NCBI GenBank assembly: GCA_046726315.1
Contig: JBKPAG010000034.1
Span: 1 to 64,000 of the forward strand
Direction: 5' to 3'
DNA length: 64,000 nucleotides
From: JACVRX01 sp046726315
GTDB taxonomy: Bacteria; Actinomycetota; Actinomycetes; Jiangellales; Jiangellaceae
The notes beneath the pieces were generated by a model. It saw only the letters and a program-made list of their open reading frames with translations. It was not told the origin of the DNA and ran no database searches. A program made the position numbers and the translations under genes. Position 1 is the first letter of the stretch; every line of letters starts with the position of its first letter. Shown here one piece after another: positions 1-6,699 of the stretch.

Positions 1-2
1 GC

Positions 3-650
3 AGTGTCGGGTACGGCATGTTCTCGCCGTATCAGCGAGTTCCAGCCGGGTCGTACACGATTGCCATGCGGCTGGAAGGTGCCTCGGCGAGCGACCCTCC
101 TGTCCTGTCGACAACTGTCCAACTCGAGGCCCACTCGGCCGCAACGGTCGCGGGCATGGGCAAGCAGGCCGACCTGAAGCTGGTCACGCTGACCGACGGC
201 ATGGAGCTGCCCGGCGCTGACCAGAGCAAGGTCCGGGTGATCCACGCAGCCATGACCGCGCCGGTCGTCAACTCGGTCGAGCTGGCCGGCGCCGAGGTCG
301 CAACGGACCTCGACTTCGCCGGGTTCACGGACTACAGCGTGGTCACCGCGGGCGGCACGACGGTCCGGGTCGACGCCGGGTCCGCCACCGCCGAGCAGAG
401 CCTGGACCTCATTGCCGGCGCCACCTACACGGTGGTCGTCCGCGACCTCGAAGCGGGCATCGGCGTGCTGCCGATCCAGGACTTCGCCGCGGCGAACCAG
501 ATCCCGACCGGAGGGGTCGATGCCGGCCTCGGTGGCTTGGTTGCTGCCGGCGGATTTGGTGGTTCTTGGGTTCTCGTGTCGCTGGCCTTGGCCATCGCCG
601 GATTTGCCGGTCTCGCTGTGACCCGTCGGCCACGGGCACGGAGCCGGTGA
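3..650 (+). CDS. DUF4397 domain surface protein, 5' end cut off by the window
   Basis: The frame is open to the left edge, and its first visible residues (SVGYGMFSPYQRVPAGSYTI) already lie inside a DUF4397 repeat, so the signal peptide and first strands are missing. A second repeat begins at KVRVIHAAMTAPVVNSVEL. The C-terminus has a spacer with IPTGGVDAG, a hydrophobic segment (about 20 residues rich in A, L, V, G) and a basic tail ending RRPRARSR, which is the layout of a wall-sorting signal, although no standard LPXTG is present. The next gene, a sortase, starts immediately after the stop codon, so this protein is its likely substrate. DUF4397 proteins are secreted beta-sandwich surface proteins of unknown exact role. 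Confidence 0.85.
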   Translation, partial: SVGYGMFSPYQRVPAGSYTIAMRLEGASASDPPVLSTTVQLEAHSAATVAGMGKQADLKLVTLTDGMELPGADQSKVRVIHAAMTAPVVNSVELAGAEVATDLDFAGFTDYSVVTAGGTTVRVDAGSATAEQSLDLIAGATYTVVVRDLEAGIGVLPIQDFAAANQIPTGGVDAGLGGLVAAGGFGGSWVLVSLALAIAGFAGLAVTRRPRARSR

Positions 651-1325
651 GTGATCGGCCGAGGACGGCACAGACGGCGCCGCGCCAGGCGTAGCGCCTC
701 GTCGTCCGCCCTGCTGGTGACGTCGGTGCTGCTCGCGGTGCCCGCTGCTGCCGCCCTGACCGCTGATACGCCCTTGGCGTCGGATCGCGTCGAATCCGGG
801 CAAGTGGACGGCCAAGCATCTACCGAACACCCGGCCCACGACCCGACAGAACCGGTCCAGCCCGGCTGGATCGTGATCGACGCGATCGGCGTTTCTGCTG
901 ACGTCGAGGCGGTCGGGCTGGCGGCCGACGGAACCCTTGCTCTCCCGACCGATGTCGCCGATGTGGGTTGGTTTGCCGGCAGCAGCCGGCCCGGCGACAT
1001 GGGACCGGCGGTCATGGTCGGCCACCTGGATTCCGTGGATGGACCGGCGGTGTTCGCCCGACTCTCGCAGCTGGAGATCGGTGACGTTGTCACCGTCGAG
1101 AATGGCCAAGGCACCGCCGTGTCCTTCACCGTGTCGACCGTGACGCGGCATCCGAAACAATCCTTCCCGACCCAGGCCGTCTACGGTGCGACGCCGGATG
1201 CCGAGTTGCGCCTGATCACCTGCGGAGGGAGTTACGACGACGGCTATGCCGACAACGTGGTGGTGCTCGCCACAGCCGCCACCGCCCAGACCCTGCGGGG
1301 GAAGGAGTTCTGGATGGCACGCTGA
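651..1325 (+). CDS. Class E/F-type sortase (membrane cysteine transpeptidase)
   Basis: GTG start directly abutting the stop of the DUF4397 gene, so the two are probably co-translated. The N-terminus is basic (RGRHRRRRARR) followed by a single membrane anchor of about 20 residues. The catalytic domain starts near PGWIVIDAIGV and holds the sortase His in VGHLDS and the nucleophilic Cys in RLITCGG. Sortases cleave the sorting signal of secreted proteins and join them to the wall or to other partners. The loop between the Cys and the final strand (SYDDGYADNVVV) is short and contains no Arg, although a third catalytic Arg is expected there. Function is therefore likely but not certain. Confidence 0.85.
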   Translation: MIGRGRHRRRRARRSASSSALLVTSVLLAVPAAAALTADTPLASDRVESGQVDGQASTEHPAHDPTEPVQPGWIVIDAIGVSADVEAVGLAADGTLALPTDVADVGWFAGSSRPGDMGPAVMVGHLDSVDGPAVFARLSQLEIGDVVTVENGQGTAVSFTVSTVTRHPKQSFPTQAVYGATPDAELRLITCGGSYDDGYADNVVVLATAATAQTLRGKEFWMAR

Positions 1326-1396
1326 GCCGTTCCACAACCGCCCCAAATGGGCCGGGCCAGCGACGGTTCACCGTGCCATCAACAACGGTCCGAGGT

Positions 1397-1483
1397 GATC
1401 GTTGTGGGATTTGTGGTGCGCCGCGGAGATCGATGTGAGATTTGCGGCGCTGCGGTGGTGATCGATGTGAGGTTCGGGGCGCT
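1397..1483. repeat. Three tandem units of a roughly 31-32-bp intergenic repeat
   Basis: Units begin at 1397, 1428 and 1460; the third is shortened. Each starts GATCG(T/A)TGTG(G/A)G, followed by a T-rich stretch and GGCGC. The block lies between the ends of the convergent sortase and beta-propeller genes. The same unit recurs in tandem at 50282-50400. Its function is not known to me. Confidence 0.8.
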
Positions 1484-1511
1484 ATAGCGCAACAAACTCC
1501 ACTCCGGTGAC

Positions 1512-2897
1512 TCAGTCGCCCGCCATGTCGCGGACGAAGATGTCTGGTTCGCCATTGGTGTCACCGCGGACCAGATTGGATGCGGCGGACCAGAAGGCGA
1601 TGTGCCGGCCGTCGGCTGAGACATCAGAGCCACCGTGCGTGTCGTTGGCTTGCTCTCCGCCGAGGCCCACGGTCAGCAGACTGGTCCGTTGCCTTTGCCG
1701 GTCGCGGACGAACAAGTTCTCCTGACGGAACGGATCGTTAGGAGCCGCCACGTCGGGAACTGTCCAGAAGACGACCAGGCGGCCGTCGTCGGACATCGGG
1801 CCGGTGAAGTTGTTGGCGTTCAGCTGTTTGCCTGCGTTATCGACGGACACCCGAGTCGTCCTCCCGGCCCGGCGATCTCGGACGAAGACGTCGTAGGACC
1901 GGTTCGTGTCCGCGGGGACGAGGTTCGTCGCCGGCGAGTCGAAGGATACGAAACGGCCGTTTCGGGAGATGGTCTCCGGGAAACCGGTGTCGAATGGAGA
2001 TTCGCCGCCCTGCGCCTGCTGCCCGCCAGAACTCACGTTGACCCTCGTTGTGGTGCCCTTTATGCGGTCCCAGAGGAAGACGTCGAACAGCTCGTTCGTG
2101 TCGCCGCGCACCAGGTTGGTGGCGCCCGAGACGAACGCTGCATACCGACCATTGAAGGAGATCACCGGCCCGAAACTGCGGTCATTTCCCTGCCGCTCGG
2201 CCGACGACACCGAAATCCGGCTGGTCTTACCCTTGAGCAGGTCGCGGACGAAAACGTCGACGACTCCGTTCGTGTCTCGGCTGACCAGGTTGGACGCCTC
2301 GGAGATGAACGCGACGTACCGGCCGTTGCCGGAAATGTTGGGGTCGAAGCTCAGGCCATTGCCTTGTCGACCGTCCGACGTCAGAGATACCCGCCGGGTC
2401 GTCCCGTACACCAGATCGCGTACGAAGACATCCGGTTCATCGTTCGTGTCCCGAGCGACCAAGTTTGACGCAGCCGAGAAGAAGGCAATGTAGCGTCCGT
2501 CGTTCGACATCGTGGCGAAGCCACTGTCACCGTTGCTCTGGCCGCCGCTAGACGTCACCGAGACCCGCTCGGTCTTTCCGGTGCGCCGATCACGAACGAA
2601 GACGTCGGGCCGACCGTTGGTGTCGCCCACCACGAGATTTGTTGCATCCGATTCGAACGCCACATACCTGCCGTGGGCGGAGATGGCCGGGCAGCAATAG
2701 GTGGCGCCGTTCGTCTGCCGCTCAGCGGAGTTGACGGACACTCGGGTCGTCGTTGATCCCCAGGTAGGCAGGTCGACCGTGGCGGCAGCAGCACCTGCCG
2801 CCACGAGGAGCACCATGGGCAATGGCACAGCCACGCCGCGCCGTAACCTCACCCAGAGTCGCGACACAGCCGTCACTTCCCGTGTTCGCAGCATCAT
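1512..2897 (-). CDS. Secreted PD40/TolB-like beta-propeller protein
   Basis: About 461 residues. An N-terminal signal sequence (basic RLWVRLRRG, then PLPMVLLVAAGAAAA) is followed by seven or so repeats of about 55 residues. Each repeat carries a phrase like GRYVAFESDATNLV..DTN..PDVFVRDR..G.T.RVS, the PD40/WD40-like pattern of TolB-type propellers. No catalytic domain is attached, so the protein probably binds a partner or ligand outside the cell. I chose the ATG at 2897; a TTG at 2927 would add ten residues. The gene is alone on its strand, with tandem repeats beyond its 3' end. The repeats are highly uniform, with DTNG repeated in most blades. Confidence 0.85.
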   Translation of the reverse strand: MMLRTREVTAVSRLWVRLRRGVAVPLPMVLLVAAGAAAATVDLPTWGSTTTRVSVNSAERQTNGATYCCPAISAHGRYVAFESDATNLVVGDTNGRPDVFVRDRRTGKTERVSVTSSGGQSNGDSGFATMSNDGRYIAFFSAASNLVARDTNDEPDVFVRDLVYGTTRRVSLTSDGRQGNGLSFDPNISGNGRYVAFISEASNLVSRDTNGVVDVFVRDLLKGKTSRISVSSAERQGNDRSFGPVISFNGRYAAFVSGATNLVRGDTNELFDVFLWDRIKGTTTRVNVSSGGQQAQGGESPFDTGFPETISRNGRFVSFDSPATNLVPADTNRSYDVFVRDRRAGRTTRVSVDNAGKQLNANNFTGPMSDDGRLVVFWTVPDVAAPNDPFRQENLFVRDRQRQRTSLLTVGLGGEQANDTHGGSDVSADGRHIAFWSAASNLVRGDTNGEPDIFVRDMAGD

Positions 2898-3049
2898 CCT
2901 GATCCCTGGGTTCGTACCCCTGGCCAATGCGCACGACGAATCTTCGTCGCGCCTGAAGAACCCTGTCTTGCCGAGAAGCGGCAGTGCAACAGTTACGTCG
3001 AATTTCCCCAGCGCGCGATCGACGCGTTGTGTCTGTGTAGGGTCGCTAG

Positions 3050-3532
3050 GTGAGCTACCTGCGTGACATCGGCGAGATCAGCGCCGAGTTCCATGCCCGC
3101 GATGACGTCGATGGCCTCACCTTTCGTACCACGGGTACGCAGGTGCGGTTCGTGGCGCCGGGGGCGGTGACCCGGGGGCAGTTTGGGCTGTTCGAGTGGA
3201 ACATGCAGCCGCACACGGCAGGCGCGGAAGCGCATTTCCACAAGACGTTCTCGGAGTCGTTCTTCGTCATTTCCGGTACGGTCGAGTTCTACAACGGCGA
3301 CCGGTGGCTGCCGGCTCGTCCTGGTGATTTCGTGTACGTACCGATGGGTGGGGTGCACGGATTCCGCGCGCTCAGCGACCAACCGTCGTCGATGCTGATC
3401 CTGTTCGCGCCGGGTGCGCCACGGGAGAAGTACTTCCAGGAGCTTGCCGCGATCCGGGACAGCGGCCAGACGTTGACCGAAGCCGAGTGGACCGAGTTCT
3501 TCGCCAAGCACGACCAGTACCGCGCCGAGTAA
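3050..3532 (+). CDS. Cupin-domain protein
   Basis: 160 residues, GTG start. The cupin core is visible: motif 1 around AEAHFHKTFSESFFVISG (two His and a Glu as likely metal ligands) and motif 2 around PGDFVYVPMGGVHGFRA (a third His). The fold is a small beta-barrel that usually binds a divalent metal. Members include dioxygenases, isomerases and small-molecule sensors, and nothing nearby identifies the substrate. There is no signal peptide, so it is cytoplasmic. The C-terminal 35 residues (EKYFQELAAIRDSG onward) look like the helical cap found in quercetinase-like single-domain cupins. Confidence 0.85.
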   Translation: MSYLRDIGEISAEFHARDDVDGLTFRTTGTQVRFVAPGAVTRGQFGLFEWNMQPHTAGAEAHFHKTFSESFFVISGTVEFYNGDRWLPARPGDFVYVPMGGVHGFRALSDQPSSMLILFAPGAPREKYFQELAAIRDSGQTLTEAEWTEFFAKHDQYRAE

Positions 3533-3671
3533 GGCAACCAAGTCGCGGCGCGCTCACCCGAGGGCACCGGTCATCGCTTCACGACAGTGGACGTTCTCGC
3601 GGATGACGACGCGACGTCTGCTGAGCTGACCCGTTCAGGCCCGCTTCAGCCTGGGTACCCACCAGTCGCCT

Positions 3672-4022
3672 GATGCGGCTGCAAGCCGGTCTAAAGATCT
3701 TCCTCGATGGTGAGGCGTGGAACAGAGTGGAGCTGCTCGACCCGCATGGCAACGCGATGCTGGAGGGCACGTAAACGTTCCGGGGCACCACCATCGACGG
3801 ATTGCCCATGACCGGCACCGCCCCGCTCACGCACGACTTCCTAGACGGCCCCGAGATTCTCTGGCCGGCTGCCGGCTCGAAGGTGCCCGCCGATCAGGTC
3901 GTCGTGCAGTGGGCCCCGTCACGACGCCGCCGGAATCGACATCATTGGTTACCAGGTGCTCGTCGTTCAGGAGGAGCCGGTTACTGCGGGTACCTTTCCG
4001 GGCGGCCCGCATGCTGTCTAGG
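3672..4022 (+). pseudogene. Decayed fragment of a secreted protein with a fibronectin-III-like domain
   Basis: Reading from 3672 gives MRLQAGLKIFLDGEAWNRVEL and more, interrupted by TAA at 3772-3774. The same frame then resumes with TFRGTTIDGLPMTG and PEILWPAAGSKVPADQVVVQW. Near 3916 and 3932 one G seems to have been lost in each of two places, after which a third frame reads GIDIIGYQVLVVQEEP before a stop near 4020. This fits the pattern of a family in which such an N-terminal segment precedes an fnIII-like beta sandwich. With one nonsense codon, two small frameshifts and no start or end, it is a relic. Family assignment is from memory of the motif pattern. Confidence 0.65.
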
Positions 4023-4479
4023 GCACCCATTCCCTCCGAGTCGCCGACGAGGTAAGGATGCGGACCCGGTGTTCCGAGACCTTGGTTGTCGGTGGCGGCG
4101 ATCACGTAGCGCGCCTCCATGAACTCCTCGATGCCAGGCATCGCGGCGGCGTAGTTCGGGACAAGCGACGGGCTGCAGGCGGCGCCACGGAGACCGTGCC
4201 GTGCGTCCAGGCGATCACCTTGCGGCCGGCCGCGGGCGCTGGTCCGTCGAGTACGGCGATGATGCCGCTCACGGCGGTCGGCGCGCCGTCGTACCCGGTC
4301 GACTTGTAGAGCCCCCGGTACGCCGTCGCGACGGGGTGCAAGTCGTCGATGACCTCAGAGCGGATGATCGTTCCGGGTGGCCCTTCCGGCAACGGCGACG
4401 GCGCCGTGTAGAACGCTGGGGGCGCATCCGGCTGGGCTCGATGAACCCTGGCGCTGATCGCCGCTTCGCCCAGCGCCAA
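3994..4479 (-). pseudogene. Decayed N-terminal half of a secretory-lipase-type alpha/beta hydrolase
   Basis: On the minus strand the phrases FYTAPSPLPEGPPGTIIRSE, YRGLYKSTGYDGAPTAVSG and KVIAWTHGTVSVAP match the start of the secretory lipase (LIP) family. Near 4120-4140 the frame changes and continues YVIAATDNQGLGTPGPHPYLV and EGMGALDSMRAARK, which also belongs to that family. The homology then stops at about 3994, inside the end of the oppositely oriented fnIII-like fragment. The catalytic Ser elbow and the rest of the domain are absent. One frameshift plus 3' truncation make this non-functional. The junction looks like a deletion or rearrangement that brought two broken genes tail to tail. 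Confidence 0.7.
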
Positions 4480-4576
4480 CTTAGCTGGTCAGCCTGCCCG
4501 TTCCCGCGGAAGGATCGCCACGCCAGTCTTACGATCTCGAGGATGCGGGCCATATCGAAGAGACGGTGAGCACGGC

Positions 4577-4987
4577 GTGACCCACGCCGTGCTGCCAGAC
4601 CTCGCCGTGGGCCTGATCAGAGTCCGCGATGCCACTGCGCGCTCCGCTGAGCAAAGCGCCGGAATCGCCCCGTACGCAGTCGAACTGACAGCCACTATCA
4701 ACAACCGAGGAAACGCCCTCGCCGACGAGACCACCACACGATTCTGGGTGCGGGGGGCCGACGTGGACCGGGAAATACGGGTCGTCTATACGCCACCATT
4801 GCCGCCAGGCGACGAGATCGAAGTTACGGCACTGTGGGACATCCGCGACCGTCGCGGCGAGTATGTGATCACCGTGACCGCCGACGCGTTCTCGCAGATC
4901 CAGGAAGTGCGTACGGACAACAACTCAGCGCGCATCCAGGTTGCTGTTCGGGAGGAACGTATCGACCTTTCTGAGTCCCTGGAGTGA
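4577..4987 (+). CDS. CARDB-domain protein, possibly a fragment
   Basis: 136 residues, GTG start (a closer upstream GTG is blocked by a stop). The whole protein is one CARDB-like beta sandwich: PDLAVGLIRVRD, then VELTATINNRGNALADET, LPPGDEIEVTALWDI, and GEYVITVTADAFSQIQEVRTDNNSA (shown here in pieces). CARDB domains are adhesion-like modules usually found in chains in exported proteins. Here there is neither a signal peptide nor a second domain. The gene lies directly after the decayed stretch at 3.7-4.5 kb, so it may be the surviving piece of a larger secreted protein. No Shine-Dalgarno of quality was seen. Confidence 0.55.
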   Translation: MTHAVLPDLAVGLIRVRDATARSAEQSAGIAPYAVELTATINNRGNALADETTTRFWVRGADVDREIRVVYTPPLPPGDEIEVTALWDIRDRRGEYVITVTADAFSQIQEVRTDNNSARIQVAVREERIDLSESLE

Positions 4988-5038
4988 CGAGCCTCATGAC
5001 GACACTCGGGCAAGGTCATGCTTGGCACACTGACGGGT

Positions 5039-5410
5039 ATGGCCGTGGCGCTGCATCACATCGTGATCGATGCACACGATCTGCCGACGTTGGCACGGTT
5101 CTGGGTACAGGTCCTCGGCTGGAGGATCCTGTCCGAACGCAAGCATGAGATCGTCATCGGCGCTCATGAGGGTGCGTCTGTGGGGATCTGTTTCATGCCG
5201 GTCACGGAGGTGAAGGGGGGCAAGAACCGTGTGCACCTCGACCTCAATCCGGGTCACGATGACCGAGATGCCGAGATCGAGCGCATCCTGGCACTTGGTG
5301 CCCGCAGGGTGAATATTGGACAGACTGGGGACGAGTCGTGGACCGTGCTTGCCGACCCCGACGGCAACGAATTCTGCGTGGTGCGTCCGAAGAGGTCGCT
5401 GATCGACTAG
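5039..5410 (+). CDS. VOC-superfamily (glyoxalase-like) protein
   Basis: About 123 residues from the ATG at 5039 (MAVALHHIVIDAHDLPTLA), the usual beginning of this family; an ATG at 5018 would add seven residues. It shows a paired beta-alpha-beta-beta-beta layout: HHIVIDAHDL..FWVQVLGW in the first half, NRVHLDLNPG and VLADPDGNEFCVV in the second. The second-half His and the final Glu are positions that bind metal in glyoxalase-type enzymes. Small VOC proteins include lyases, dioxygenases and antibiotic-binding proteins, and nothing here narrows it. Cytoplasmic. The gene sits 34 nt before the hydrolase lipoprotein start and may share its transcript. Confidence 0.8.
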   Translation: MAVALHHIVIDAHDLPTLARFWVQVLGWRILSERKHEIVIGAHEGASVGICFMPVTEVKGGKNRVHLDLNPGHDDRDAEIERILALGARRVNIGQTGDESWTVLADPDGNEFCVVRPKRSLID

Positions 5411-5444
5411 TCGATTGGTCACGGTGCCGTCTTGGAGGTCGACT

Positions 5445-6653
5445 GTGCGGCGGGTCAACGGCAGGCGGCCGGTGCGGCTAGCCGCAGCGGCCGTTGTCTT
5501 GGCGACGGTGGCAGGGTGCGACGGTGCAGCGAGCGATGGTGCTTCTTCTTCCGTCACGCCGGGCGCCTCGACCGCCACAACACATACCTCGGCAGGAGAG
5601 CCGGCTGATGTCGGCTCGGAGATCGCTGAGCGGATCCGGTCCTTCGTCGATCCAGACACGAACGCTCAGTTACGCCCGCTCCGCGCCGTGATCATCGAGG
5701 TCGACGGGCACACGGTGCTCGAGCATTATTACCGGGGGTCCTCGTCGGACACCACCAACGTGTTCTCGGTGACGACCAGCGTCGTTGGCACCCTCATCGG
5801 GATCGCGTTGTCCGACGGCGCGTTGCGCGGTGTCGACCAGACGCTGGGTGAGCTACTTCCCGCATATGCCGCCGACATGGAACCCGAGGAAGCCGCCATC
5901 ACCTTGCGGGAGCTGCTCACAATGACCGCGGGGCTTCCAGCCGGGCATTGCCGCTGCCGCCACGAACCTGGTGGCACAGATCTCTTACTGGCGACGGATT
6001 CTCCGCCGTGGCTGTTGACGGATGACTGGGTGGGCAGCATCCTGGCCGATTCACTCGAGCAGTTGCCCGGCGAGGGGTTCGCCTACTCGCACGCGTCGTC
6101 GCATCTGTTGTCCGCCATCCTCGCCGAGGCGGTGGACACGTCGGTGCTGGACTATGCACGGGCGAAATTGTTCGACCCACTCGGCATCACAAGTCGACCG
6201 GCGGCTGATCTTCTGGCCGTGGCGGCAAATGTGCCGGCCTATGACCGGGCGGATTTCGCCTGGCCGCATGACCCGCAAGGGGTTCAAACGGGATTCAGTT
6301 GGCTGAAGCTGACCGGCCGTGACATGGCCGCGCTAGGGCGGCTGTATCTGGACGGTGGGCGCTGGGACGGCAAGCGGGTGGTTCCAACCGCGTGGGTGGA
6401 TGCCGCCACCACCGAACAGGTCCGCGCCAATAGCATCACCAAGGGCTACGGCTACCAGTGGTGGGTGACGACGGCCGGCGGCCATGCCGCCTATGCGGCA
6501 ATCGGGTTCGGTGGACAGCTGATCGAGGTCGTCCCCGACCTACGCCTCGTCGCGGTGTTCACGGCCGACATCACCGAACCCGACGCACCCGTCGACCCCT
6601 ACTCGTACGTCAGCATCCTGTCGGCGATCATCCAACAGGTGGAGACCGAGTAG
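5445..6653 (+). CDS. Beta-lactamase-fold serine hydrolase lipoprotein with altered SxxK motif
   Basis: I placed the start at GTG 5445 because a strong GGAGG lies six nt upstream; upstream TTG and GTG candidates lack this. The N-terminus (RRPVRLAAAAVVLATVAGC) is a lipoprotein signal with Cys in the lipobox. The mature part is the class C beta-lactamase/6-aminohexanoate-oligomer hydrolase fold: FSVTTSVVGTLIGIA carries the catalytic Ser, YSHASSHLLSAIL the second motif, and FGGQLIEVVPD lies near the end. Where the family has S-x-x-K the sequence reads S-V-T-T, so the general-base Lys is absent. It may be a non-catalytic binding protein or a damaged enzyme. About 402 residues, anchored on the outer face of the membrane. 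Confidence 0.85.
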   Translation: MRRVNGRRPVRLAAAAVVLATVAGCDGAASDGASSSVTPGASTATTHTSAGEPADVGSEIAERIRSFVDPDTNAQLRPLRAVIIEVDGHTVLEHYYRGSSSDTTNVFSVTTSVVGTLIGIALSDGALRGVDQTLGELLPAYAADMEPEEAAITLRELLTMTAGLPAGHCRCRHEPGGTDLLLATDSPPWLLTDDWVGSILADSLEQLPGEGFAYSHASSHLLSAILAEAVDTSVLDYARAKLFDPLGITSRPAADLLAVAANVPAYDRADFAWPHDPQGVQTGFSWLKLTGRDMAALGRLYLDGGRWDGKRVVPTAWVDAATTEQVRANSITKGYGYQWWVTTAGGHAAYAAIGFGGQLIEVVPDLRLVAVFTADITEPDAPVDPYSYVSILSAIIQQVETE

Positions 6654-6699
6654 GTCCAGCGCACAATTGCTGACGAGCCGGTCGGTGCCGTGGCGGGAA

